Assembly (NCBI RefSeq): GCF_016612535.1
Contig: NZ_JAENXS010000002.1
Span: 868,001 to 932,000, forward strand
Length of the DNA stretch: 64,000 bases
Origin: Bradyrhizobium diazoefficiens
Lineage (GTDB): Bacteria; Pseudomonadota; Alphaproteobacteria; Rhizobiales; Xanthobacteraceae
Direction of reading: 5' to 3'
Part shown: piece after piece, positions 43,566-51,055 of the stretch
How the letters are laid out: every line of letters starts with the position of its first letter
Numbering within the stretch: the first letter of the stretch is position 1
Notes under the pieces: model-generated
Seen by the model: only the letters and a program-made list of their open reading frames with translations
The model's database searches: none
What the model was told of the DNA's origin: nothing
Translations under genes and position numbers: made by a program

Positions 43566-43811
43566 ATGTCACTCCGCCACGCCGTCTGTCTTTCGCTCCT
43601 GATCTCCGCCGCGCTCGCGACGACGTCCAACGCAGCCACAGTCGGCCGCGAGCAGGACATCGTAGATCTCAAGCTGGGTCAGCGCGTGATGGTGGATGAC
43701 GGAACCTGCCCGGCCGGGCAGGTCAAAGAAGTTCGCGGTTCGAAGATGAGCGACAAGGGGGTCGTGCGAGTCAGCTCCTGCGTGGCGCGGTACGGCCCGA
43801 AATCGAAGTAG
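43566..43811 (+). CDS. small secreted protein (81 aa), DUF6719-like
   Basis: Signal peptide LRHAVCLSLLISAALATTSN AA, then a ~57-aa mature part with DLKLGQRVMVDDGTCPAGQV and a second Cys (VSSCVARYG), likely one disulfide. Resembles a small rhizobial family (DUF6719 as I recall). Function unknown. Confidence 0.75.
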   Translation: MSLRHAVCLSLLISAALATTSNAATVGREQDIVDLKLGQRVMVDDGTCPAGQVKEVRGSKMSDKGVVRVSSCVARYGPKSK

Positions 43812-43812
43812 C

Positions 43813-43889
43813 GAGCATGATCCGGACCCAAAGGGTCGCGTCAGCGCAAAGTGTGAAGCGGTTTTCCGACGAGACCATGCTCAAACAAT
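43813..43889. repeat. dispersed GAGCATGATCCGG...CATGCTC intergenic repeat
   Basis: Starts GAGCATGATCCGG, contains AAAGTGTGAAGCGGTTTTCC, and ends CATGCTCAAAC; the ends are inverted (GAGCATG / CATGCTC). I recognise it as one of the most abundant short repeats of Bradyrhizobium genomes. It fills the gap between two convergent genes. Confidence 0.6.
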
Positions 43890-43895
43890 AGAGCA

Positions 43896-44261
43896 CTACG
43901 ACTTCGCCGGGTCGAACATGCACTGCAAAGTCGGCTTGGCGATCTTGGTGAAGGTCGCCCCGATTTCACTTTGCTTTGCCGCCGGCACCCAATCGGTCTC
44001 GATCGTCGGCACACCGGTCTCGCTGATACCGCGCAGCAGCGCCTCACGCAGGTCGCGATCCTCGACGACGGCCGCGGCATGATCGTGCAGACAGCCACAG
44101 ACCTCTTCCGGATGCTCCCAGCGCCCGAGCATACGCGGGGCACATTGCCGCACGAACTCGGTGCGCGGATCCGGCAATCGGCTTGGCGAGCGCACCTGCG
44201 CCTGAACGGAACCAATCGTTAGAAGCGACAGCAGCGCCGCAGCGCAGAGACGAAAGTACAT
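43896..44261 (-). CDS. secreted Cys-containing hypothetical protein (121 aa)
   Basis: Signal peptide MYFRLCAAALLSLLTIGSVQ A, then a helical mature domain with FVRQCAPRMLGRWEHPEEVC, GCLHDHAAAVVEDRDLREAL and a last Cys (LQCMFDP). Four Cys suggest two disulfides. The pattern (CxxxM...CxCxxD) is that of small helical periplasmic proteins in rhizobia. Function unknown. Confidence 0.72.
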   Translation of the reverse strand: MYFRLCAAALLSLLTIGSVQAQVRSPSRLPDPRTEFVRQCAPRMLGRWEHPEEVCGCLHDHAAAVVEDRDLREALLRGISETGVPTIETDWVPAAKQSEIGATFTKIAKPTLQCMFDPAKS

Positions 44262-44297
44262 TGATGGCCTTTGCCGGCTGTTTTTTCTTGTTGGTGA

Positions 44298-44462
44298 TCA
44301 GAAACGCGCCGCCAGGACGATCGGCTGCGGCGCCGTGGTCGTGACCGGCGAGCCGCTGTACTGGAAGGTGCCGATGCCCGGAAGATTGCCGTCCGGCGGG
44401 CCGGCGAACAAGGAACCGGCGAGCAGGAAGCCGCAAGCAACGATGAAGCTGAGCGCGCGCAT
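44298..44462 (-). CDS. very small secreted protein (54 aa)
   Basis: Minus-strand frame: MRALSFIVACGFLLAGSLFA (signal or lipoprotein-like) then GPPDGNLPGIGTFQYSGSPV, TTTAPQPIVLAARF and TGA. GGAGA lies 7 bases before the ATG. It follows the usual layout of tiny exported proteins and lies just upstream (minus strand) of the 121-aa secreted gene, so maybe one transcript. No known family. Confidence 0.6.
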   Translation of the reverse strand: MRALSFIVACGFLLAGSLFAGPPDGNLPGIGTFQYSGSPVTTTAPQPIVLAARF

Positions 44463-44573
44463 GGATTAGTCTCCGAATTGCGTGGCCGGCGGTGCGCCGT
44501 CGTCGTTGTCACGCTGATAACCATTCGCGGTTTCTCCCGTGATGCGCCAAAAGCCCAAAATGGTTTCATTCCC

Positions 44574-44618
44574 CCGGGATTTGTTTCGTCGCCCGCGGCG
44601 CGACGAAACAAATCCCGG
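44574..44618. other. 18-bp perfect inverted repeat (hairpin) in a gene-free stretch
   Basis: CCGGGATTTGTTTCGTCG and its exact complement CGACGAAACAAATCCCGG separated by 9 nt (CCCGCGGCG). It sits in the ~408-bp region 44463-44870, which otherwise shows no supported gene. There is no T-run, so it is not a standard terminator; it could be a protein-binding site, RNA structure or repeat-family member. Confidence 0.7.
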
Positions 44619-44870
44619 AAAACATCAATCATTTCAGGTGGGGCGCCTGACGGTTTGAATCCCGCTTGGGAACGACCCTCCAAGCAGGTTGAGGTGGCGC
44701 GGTCACATCCGCGACGTCCGAGCTTCACATGCACTTTACGATTTTCTGCTGAAGAGAACCGCAAACGAAAGCCGGTCCCGCCGATGAACCCAAAGCCGGC
44801 CGGGCGCGACCGAAGCCTTCGAAAACCGACAGGCCCGTAAACCGGGCTCGCATTTTGAGGAATGGCCATC

Positions 44871-45101
44871 ATGACGGCGCAAGATCGCGCAACGGTGCGC
44901 GATGCGGCTGAGCAGACGGACCGCGCCGATCGAGAGCCCATGCGAAGCCGCGCCAGTTCGCCCGGCGCGATGGTCCTGCAATCAGATCGCGGCTACGAAG
45001 CCAAACCGCAAGCATTCGTGCGGCTCAGCGGCTCGCATCTTGCGAAGCCGCGCGCCCGCCGCGATTCCGTCACTGGTGAACGCCAGTACGTCACTGAGTG
45101 A
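44871..45101 (+). CDS. possible small hydrophilic protein (76 aa)
   Basis: An ATG with an upstream GAGG and a 76-aa charged frame (MTAQDRATVRDAAEQTDRAD ... LAKPRARRDSVTGERQYVTE). The last 10 codons run into the 22-bp tandem repeat that duplicates the end of creA, so the C-terminus is accidental or recent. No domain; may not be translated. Confidence 0.3.
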   Translation: MTAQDRATVRDAAEQTDRADREPMRSRASSPGAMVLQSDRGYEAKPQAFVRLSGSHLAKPRARRDSVTGERQYVTE

Positions 45102-45125
45102 ACGCAAGTGCGTCACTGAGTGAAG
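45068..45125. repeat. 2.7 copies of a 22-bp tandem repeat overlapping the creA 3' end
   Basis: Unit CGTCACTGAGTGAACGCAAG with two further bases, at 45068 (diverged), 45089 and 45111 (partial). The final copy contains the last codons and stop of the CreA gene, so the tandem appears to be a slippage duplication of that gene end. Confidence 0.75.
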
Positions 45126-45661
45126 AAGTCGCCGCACCTCTGGACGGTCGCGTCGGCCGGGCCCCACGGCATGATCGGCACCGACGAGGTCGAATTCTTC
45201 GGTGATCCCTCGATCAGCTTGTCCGAATAAACCATGTAGACCAGCACGTTGCGCTTGGCGTCGCAGCCGCGCACGATCTGCATCTTCTTGAAGAAGAGCG
45301 AGCGGCGCTTGCGGAACATGTCGTCGCCCTGCTCCATCTTGTCCTTGAACTTGATCGGACCGATCTGGCGGCAGGCGAGCGAGACGTCCGAAACCTCCTC
45401 GGCAAGTCCCAGCCAGCCCTTGAAGCCGCCCTTCTCCGGCACCGTGAAATGACAGGCCACGCCCTCGACCTCGGGATCGTCGAGGCCATAGGTCGCGAGC
45501 TTGTCATTCGGGCTCATCCATTTGAACACGGTGGAGCGGCGGAAGATCAGATCCGGCTCGTCGGCGGCAGACGCGGATGCCACCGGGACGACCAGCAACA
45601 ACAGGAATAAAGCGAGGCCTTTCAAGCGGATGCTGGAAGGATCGTGGAAACGAGATGACAT
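45113..45661 (-). CDS. creA: CreA family protein
   Basis: A 182-aa exported protein: signal segment (RLKGLALFLLLLVVPVASAS), then the CreA core with DDPEVEGVACHFT, SLACRQIGPI, RSLFFKKMQIVRGCDAKRNV and LVYMVYSDKLIEGSPKN. The ATG at 45661 is preceded by GGAGAA. CreA is a conserved periplasmic protein of unknown function. The 3' end overlaps a tandem repeat. Confidence 0.93.
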   Translation of the reverse strand: MSSRFHDPSSIRLKGLALFLLLLVVPVASASAADEPDLIFRRSTVFKWMSPNDKLATYGLDDPEVEGVACHFTVPEKGGFKGWLGLAEEVSDVSLACRQIGPIKFKDKMEQGDDMFRKRRSLFFKKMQIVRGCDAKRNVLVYMVYSDKLIEGSPKNSTSSVPIMPWGPADATVQRCGDFFTQ

Positions 45662-45868
45662 GAAGTTCTCCGGTATCAAGTCCCGTAATGTAGGCATGGG
45701 ACCGCCGGGCAGGAAGGTGACGGGCAACCAGGTGCGGCCGCCGTTTACTGCTCCGTGAGGCTTTTTTGCTACGTCTTGGACAAAACTAGCTGATGGCAGA
45801 ACCGCCATGCTGGTGAACGCGTATCCCCTCTGCGAGACTAACGTCTGATTTGATTGTGGATTCGAGGA

Positions 45869-47491
45869 ATGAATAGCGTGAACGAGTCCCGTTTTTCGGC
45901 CGCGCCGGTACGGCTGTGGCAGTTCGCGATTTTGACGGCCGCGGGTGCGATCGGGACGGCCAGCCAGGCCGAAGCAGCGTTCTATTACACGCCGGATTAC
46001 TCGGACGGTTCCTACTACTCCCGGCAGGAACGACATCCCCAGGTGCCGCGACAGAAGCTGGAGAAGCGCGGCTCGGCAGCCGGCAAGAACAAGAAAGAGA
46101 CCGTCGTCGAGAAGGAGACCGGCGCGAAGCCGCAAGGTCCCCTCGTCATCGTCGTCTCGATCAACCGGCAGAAGGTGACGATCTACGACTCCAACGGAGT
46201 GTTCGCGGAGGCTCCGGTGTCGACCGGCATGAAGGGCCACTCGACGCCGATGGGCGTGTTCAGCGTCATCCAAAAGCACAAATTCCACCACTCCAACATC
46301 TATAGCGGCGCGCCGATGCCGTACATGCAGCGGATCACCTGGTCCGGCGTCGCCATGCATGCCGGCGTGCTACCGGGCTATCCGGCGTCGCATGGCTGCA
46401 TCCGCATGCCTATGGCGTTCGCGGTGAAGATGTGGAACTGGACCAAGATGGGCGCGCGCGTTCTCGTCACGCCCGGAGAGATGACGCCGCACAGCTTCTC
46501 CCATCCGATGCTCGCCTCGCTGCGCGTGCCGCCGCAGCCCGCGGCAAGCCTCGAGCCGACGACGAGCGTCGGCGACAAGGCGGACAAGGGCGCGCCCGAG
46601 ACCAAGGTTACGGACGCCAAGCCGGTCGAAACCAGATCTTTTGAAACCAGAACCGCCAGTGCCGACGGCGTGCTCGAGCTGCGCTCCACGGTCGGCCACA
46701 CCGTGATGTCGGATGCGACCACGGGCAATGCGCCGATCCGCGAGGAGGAGGCTTCCGCCAACACGGCTGCGGCTGAAGCGAAGCCTATTGAGACTGCGGA
46801 AGCTCCCAAGGTCGCTTCGGACGAAAAGCCGGCCGACAAGGTCGAGGCCGCAAAATCCGAGCCCACCGATGCTCCGAAGGCCGACGCCTCGAAGGCGGAA
46901 GCCGCTTCCGAGCCGGTCAAGATTGACGCACCGGTGACGGCAACGGCGCCCGCGCGACCCACTTCGCCGGAGGGGAAGAAGGACCAGACCCGCGTCGCCG
47001 ATCCCGCGCCGTCGCTAAAGCCGGACCTGCCGAAGCGGACTGGCCAGATTGCGGTGTTCATCAGCCGCAAGGATTCCAAGCTCTATGTGCGGCAGAACTT
47101 TGCGCCGCTATTCGATGTACCCGTGACGATTGCGGCAAGCGACCGGCCGCTCGGCACCCATGTCTTCACTGCCGAAGTCGACAAGACCGATTCCAACGCG
47201 CTGCATTGGTCGGTGGTGTCGCTGCCCGTCGCCGTCCGCACCGCCGCGCGCGATGACGACGGTCACGTGGCGCGCCGTCAGCGCAACGCCGCCGTGATCC
47301 CCGTTGCCGCAAGGCCGGTCGTGACGCCGGACAGCCCGGCCGAAGCCCTGGATCGCATCACAATACCTGCCGACGCCATGGCGAAGATCAACGAGATGCT
47401 CACCACCGGCGGCTCGATCATCGTCTCCGACCAGGGCATCAACCAGGGTGAGACCGGCGAAGGTACCGACTTCATCGTCCGTCTGTACTGA
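45869..47491 (+). CDS. L,D-transpeptidase with degenerate second catalytic domain
   Basis: A 540-aa exported protein. Signal-like segment 15-37; YkuD domain ~90-190 with HAGVLPGYPASHGCIRMP, catalytic Cys177, which forms 3-3 peptidoglycan crosslinks or attaches proteins. Residues ~210-375 are an Ala/Pro/Lys/Glu low-complexity linker. Residues ~390-540 repeat the YkuD strand pattern (QIAVFISRKDSKLYVRQ, DRPLGTHVFTAEV, RITIPADAMAKINEMLTTGG) but have no SHGC. ATG 45869 follows a close GAGGA. The second domain may bind peptidoglycan or regulate. Confidence 0.88.
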   Translation: MNSVNESRFSAAPVRLWQFAILTAAGAIGTASQAEAAFYYTPDYSDGSYYSRQERHPQVPRQKLEKRGSAAGKNKKETVVEKETGAKPQGPLVIVVSINRQKVTIYDSNGVFAEAPVSTGMKGHSTPMGVFSVIQKHKFHHSNIYSGAPMPYMQRITWSGVAMHAGVLPGYPASHGCIRMPMAFAVKMWNWTKMGARVLVTPGEMTPHSFSHPMLASLRVPPQPAASLEPTTSVGDKADKGAPETKVTDAKPVETRSFETRTASADGVLELRSTVGHTVMSDATTGNAPIREEEASANTAAAEAKPIETAEAPKVASDEKPADKVEAAKSEPTDAPKADASKAEAASEPVKIDAPVTATAPARPTSPEGKKDQTRVADPAPSLKPDLPKRTGQIAVFISRKDSKLYVRQNFAPLFDVPVTIAASDRPLGTHVFTAEVDKTDSNALHWSVVSLPVAVRTAARDDDGHVARRQRNAAVIPVAARPVVTPDSPAEALDRITIPADAMAKINEMLTTGGSIIVSDQGINQGETGEGTDFIVRLY

Positions 47492-47582
47492 GAGTTTCGC
47501 CGCCTCTGATAACGCGGTCTTGAGCGGGCTGCTCTTATCGCAGGAGTAGACTGCATCTCGGATCATGTCGGGGGACGTCGCC

Positions 47583-48152
47583 ATGCTGAACCGCAGGACC
47601 ATGCTCGTGGCCGCGCTTGCTGCGACGGCATCATCGGCAACGCGCGCACTGGCCGAGGGCGGAATGAGCCGGATCCCGGCTTACGCCTTCTCTTTTCCCG
47701 CTCTGTCCGGTGACGACATTCGCTTGGCGAGCTTCACCGGCAAGCCGTTACTGGTCGTGAACACGGCTTCGCTGTGCGGCTACACCCCGCAATATGCCGG
47801 GCTGCAGGAGCTCTGGAACGAGTTTCGCGAGCGCGGCCTCACCGTGATCGGCGTGCCCTCCAACGATTTCGGCGGCCAGGAGCCCGGCGGCACCAGCGAG
47901 ATCTCGGAAACCGCGCATCACCAATACGGCGTTACCTTCCCGATCGCCGCCAAGGCCGTCGTCGTCGGGCCGAAGGCGCATCCCTTCTACAAATGGGCCG
48001 CCGAGGCGCGGCCGAGGGATGTTCCGAAGTGGAACTTCCACAAATATCTGATCGGCCGCGACGGCTATATCGCCGAGGTATTTGCATCTGCCATCGAGCC
48101 TGCCGACACCCGGATCAAGACTGCGGTGGCCAAGGCGCTGGCTGACAGTTAA
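47583..48152 (+). CDS. exported glutathione peroxidase-family protein
   Basis: A 189-aa thiol peroxidase. N-terminus NRRTMLVAALAATASSATRA resembles a Tat or Sec signal, so probably periplasmic. NTASLCGYTPQY has the peroxidatic Cys65; GVPSNDFGGQEPG and PKWNFHKYLIGRDG supply the Gln and Trp/Asn of the tetrad. Reduces peroxides with thiols. An ATG 18 bases upstream is also possible. The stop region is partly duplicated (GGCGCTGGCTGACAG repeated). Confidence 0.9.
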   Translation: MLNRRTMLVAALAATASSATRALAEGGMSRIPAYAFSFPALSGDDIRLASFTGKPLLVVNTASLCGYTPQYAGLQELWNEFRERGLTVIGVPSNDFGGQEPGGTSEISETAHHQYGVTFPIAAKAVVVGPKAHPFYKWAAEARPRDVPKWNFHKYLIGRDGYIAEVFASAIEPADTRIKTAVAKALADS

Positions 48153-48353
48153 GGCGCTGGCCGACAGTCGACGGGTCTTACCCCGAACGCGCTTCGGAGG
48201 CACAGGCTTGGGCACAATTGTGGCGAAGCGCCAAACAGCCGTTGCAATGGCGATGGAGCACCATCTAGGCTAGGATGATCAGGGGCAGGATAGGTTTTGC
48301 CGGAGGCGAAAAGCCACGGCGGAACAACGGGATCAATCTCGAGGACAACACCC

Positions 48354-49355
48354 ATGCATGTGGCGGCAGGACTGATTTTGGCAAGCGCGATCTCTGTTGC
48401 GCTGACAGGTGCGGCATGGTCGCAGACTCCGGCTGCGAAACCGGTAGCCGCAACGCAAGCGGCACCGGCCGTTGCGCCCGCTGTGGCTCCGGCCGCAGCC
48501 CCCGCGCCGCAAGCCGCCGTCGTCAATCCGCCCCCGCCGCAACAGGCTCCGCAGCCGGCACGCGCCGCCTGCAACAATCCGAATGCACTGGGCGTTGCCC
48601 GCACTGTCGAGATCGACACCACCGGCGGTCCCGGCTTCGGCTTCGAACACTTCAAGGAGCTCGACTTCCTGCGCGACCACGAGGTGGTGCTGACCTTCGA
48701 CGACGGCCCTTGGCCGCACAACACGCAGGCGGTGCTGAAGGCGCTCGCCGACCAGTGCACCACCGGCATCTTCTTTCCGATCGGCTTGCACTCAACCTAT
48801 GAGCCGGAGATCCTGAAGCAGGTCTACGCGGCCGGCCACACCGTTGGCGCGCACACCTGGTCGCACGCCAATCTCAACAACAAGAAGCTCACCGAGCAGC
48901 AGAAGAAAGACGAAATCGAGAAGGGTTTTTCGGCGGTGAAATGGGCGCTCGGCGGGATCTCGCCCTCGCCGTTCTTCCGCTTCCCGGCGCTGCAGCATCC
49001 GCCGGAGATGGTCACCTATCTCGGCAATCGCAACATCGCGATCTTCTCTTGCGACCTCGACTCCTTCGACTTCAAGGCCTCCAAGCCCGAGAAGGTGATC
49101 GACACCGTCATGAAGAAGCTCGACAAGCTCGGCAAGGGCATCATCCTGATGCACGATTTCCAGAAGCACACGGCCGAAGCCCTGCCCGAGCTGTTGAACC
49201 GCCTCAAGGCAGGCGGGTTCAAGGTGGTGGCGATGCGCGCGAAGACCCCAGTCTCGACGCTGCCCGAATACGACCAGGAGCTGCTCAAGGACGTCAAGCT
49301 GCCGACGGTGAGCACACGACCGGTCAACAGCGTCGTGACGACGGTCTCCGAATAG
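48354..49355 (+). CDS. polysaccharide deacetylase (NodB domain)
   Basis: A 333-aa exported carbohydrate esterase 4 protein. Signal peptide, an Ala/Pro linker (~30-70), then the NodB domain: VVLTFDDGPWP (residues 111-121, catalytic Asp and metal Asp), AHTWSHANLNN (metal His167 and His171), FFRFPALQ and IILMHDFQKHTAEA (catalytic His). Acts on peptidoglycan or chitin-like glycans in the periplasm. Not a nodB of a nod cluster: no nod genes nearby. Confidence 0.9.
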   Translation: MHVAAGLILASAISVALTGAAWSQTPAAKPVAATQAAPAVAPAVAPAAAPAPQAAVVNPPPPQQAPQPARAACNNPNALGVARTVEIDTTGGPGFGFEHFKELDFLRDHEVVLTFDDGPWPHNTQAVLKALADQCTTGIFFPIGLHSTYEPEILKQVYAAGHTVGAHTWSHANLNNKKLTEQQKKDEIEKGFSAVKWALGGISPSPFFRFPALQHPPEMVTYLGNRNIAIFSCDLDSFDFKASKPEKVIDTVMKKLDKLGKGIILMHDFQKHTAEALPELLNRLKAGGFKVVAMRAKTPVSTLPEYDQELLKDVKLPTVSTRPVNSVVTTVSE

Positions 49356-49362
49356 CGGTCGC

Positions 49363-49914
49363 TTGTCTTTCCGGTTCGAAGGCTACGTCATCGTCTCCGC
49401 GGACGGCATGCTGGCCGATGCGGCACGCGTCATGCCCGAGGTGCTGAAGTTCGAGGGCGACAAGCTGTTCTTCGAGCAGGCGCTCGATCGCGCCGCGCTG
49501 ATCGTGCACGGCCGCCACTCGCACGAGCAGCAGCCGAAGTCGCCCAAGCGGAAGCGGCTGATCCTGACCCACAAGATCAAGACCCTCACCGTCGATCCGG
49601 AGATGCCGAACGCGACGCTATGGAATCCGGATCATGCGAGTTTCGAGGAAGCCTGTGCCTTCGCCGATGTTTCATCCGGCACGGTCGCGATCATCGGCGG
49701 CCCCGTCGTGTTCGACCTGTTCATGGACCGCTACGACACCTTCTGGCTCTCGGAAGCGCCGCATGTCCGCCTGCCCGGCGGCGAAGGCTGCTTTGTGGGC
49801 GTGCCCGCGCGGACGCCGCATGAGGTGCTGGCGTCACACGGGATGACGCCGGGCGCCCCCTATCTACTCGACGCGGCGCATGAGGTGACGGTCACGCCAT
49901 GGCGGCGGGGCTAG
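49363..49914 (+). CDS. dihydrofolate reductase/RibD C-terminal-like protein
   Basis: A 183-aa protein starting at a TTG 7 bp after the deacetylase gene. EGYVIVSADGMLAD, AALIVHGRHSHEQQP, GTVAIIGGPVVFDLFMDRYD and TFWLSEAPHVRLPGG match the DHFR-like RibD_C fold. Reductase with unknown substrate. The TTG start is chosen because homology begins at once. Confidence 0.8.
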   Translation: MSFRFEGYVIVSADGMLADAARVMPEVLKFEGDKLFFEQALDRAALIVHGRHSHEQQPKSPKRKRLILTHKIKTLTVDPEMPNATLWNPDHASFEEACAFADVSSGTVAIIGGPVVFDLFMDRYDTFWLSEAPHVRLPGGEGCFVGVPARTPHEVLASHGMTPGAPYLLDAAHEVTVTPWRRG

Positions 49915-50188
49915 AGCGCCCTCTTCAAAATCTGCAAATCAACCCCATGCACAGTACCGGCATTTCGATACCGGAGACTATCCCGCTCATTCAGCAGGCA
50001 TAACGGGCGATCGGGTCAAACTGCGCTTCTGGAGCTCGGCGCGCACGTGCTGGAGTGATACGGAAACTGGCGACGCTTCAGCAAACATGACGCGGGGCCA
50101 TCATCGATGCGATGACTCGCTCCCGATCATTCTGCAGCGACGACCTTGCGCGAAGCCGGACACGCCGCAACAGCTCAGGCGAGGACTG

Positions 50189-50303
50189 CGTAGGGTGATT
50201 AGCCGAAGGCGTAATCCACCGCTTCCGTATCCGCAGCGGGAGGCGTTGGTGGGTTACGCCAGCGGACTGCGCTTCGCGCAGCCACTAGCTAAGCCACCCT
50301 ACG
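50189..50303. repeat. REP-like element, copy 1 (long form)
   Basis: Begins CGTAGGGTGATTAGCCGAAG, continues GCGTAATCCACC, and ends with the inverse CACCCTACG. Same family as 59089-59180, 59768-59799 and 63945-63976. It occupies part of the 402-bp gap between the RibD-like and DoxX genes; 49915-50188 shows nothing else. Confidence 0.8.
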
Positions 50304-50316
50304 AGCCTACGAGGTC

Positions 50317-50769
50317 CTACACGTCGCCGTAGGCCGTCTCGGCCGAGCGCGTGGCGCGGCCATAGCCCATGATCATGAACAGCGCGCCGATGACGGAGAG
50401 ATTCTTCAGCGCGTCGACCACCATCTTGGCGTTGTCGGGCGCCGCCTGATTCCAGAAATCGTAGAACAGGAAGGTCGAGACCGCGATGTAGACGATCATC
50501 AGCATCGCGAAGAAGCGTGCGCCGAAGTTCAGCGCGATCATCACTCCCGCGATGATCTCGAGCCCGCCGACCGCGATCGCCAAAAGCTGCGGCGTGGTCA
50601 TCGCGGTCGCCGTCTCGATCTGCTTGGCGTAAGGCGCGATCACGTCGGGCACCACGAGCTTGCCGGCGATGAAGTCGGCCGTCGCCTGAATGGCAATGAG
50701 CTTGGTGGCGCCCGTGTAGATGAACAGCACGGCGAACAGAATCCGCCCGAAAGTCACGAACGCTGGCAT
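50317..50769 (-). CDS. DoxX family membrane protein
   Basis: A 150-aa protein with four membrane helices: FGRILFAVLFIYTGATKLIA, LLAIAVGGLEIIAGVMIALN, FFAMLMIVYIAVSTFLFYDF, LSVIGALFMIMGYGRA. TGATKL and GGLEI...G are DoxX/MauE family marks. Often linked to thiol or redox stress; no specific partner here. ATG 50769 preceded by AGAGGC. Confidence 0.9.
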   Translation of the reverse strand: MPAFVTFGRILFAVLFIYTGATKLIAIQATADFIAGKLVVPDVIAPYAKQIETATAMTTPQLLAIAVGGLEIIAGVMIALNFGARFFAMLMIVYIAVSTFLFYDFWNQAAPDNAKMVVDALKNLSVIGALFMIMGYGRATRSAETAYGDV

Positions 50770-50898
50770 AGGTCGGCCTCTTGGCAATGCTGTAAGGGCG
50801 GGGACGCTTGCGGGGATTATGATGAGTCCGCTTGAGGTTTTCAAACGGGGAAATGGGAAACTGCAAGTAATTCAAAGTTGGCGGCGCACTGTGCTCGA

Positions 50899-50925
50899 TG
50901 GCGCTCCCTAGCGGAATCGAACCCG
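50899..50925 (-). other. tRNA 3'-end-like remnant
   Basis: On the minus strand the sequence reads CGGGTTCGATTCCGCTAGGG then AGCGCCA: a T-loop (GGTTCGATTCC), one base short of a paired T-stem, an acceptor 3' strand and CCA. No D-arm or anticodon arm lies upstream. It looks like a piece of a tRNA gene such as integrative elements leave at attachment sites. Confidence 0.35.
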
Positions 50926-50956
50926 ACAGTGGCCAGATTGGCCATCACGCTCTCAG

Positions 50957-51042
50957 CGTCATGGCCGGGCTTGTCCCGGCCATCCACGACTTGCTCCGCG
51001 GCACAAAGATCGTGGATGCCCGGGACAAGCCCGGGCATGACG
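50957..51042. repeat. palindromic CGTCATGGCCGGGCTTGTCC element
   Basis: Arms CGTCATGGCCGGGCTTGTCC and GGACAAGCCCGGGCATGACG are imperfect inverted copies, with CCATCCACGA / TCGTGGATG pairing inside. This is a common dispersed palindrome of Bradyrhizobium-type genomes. Lies between maeB and the tRNA-like remnant. Confidence 0.8.
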
Positions 51043-51055
51043 AGCTAACAGGACC

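Noticed and set aside
44478..44840. 120-aa frame covering the 18-bp hairpin
   Set aside because: Arg/Pro/Lys-rich, no ribosome-binding site, and the hairpin lies within it; judged non-coding.
48354..49355. Symbiotic nodB gene
   Set aside because: The NodB domain is generic to polysaccharide deacetylases. The N-terminal signal and Pro/Ala linker and the absence of nod neighbours argue against a nodulation gene.
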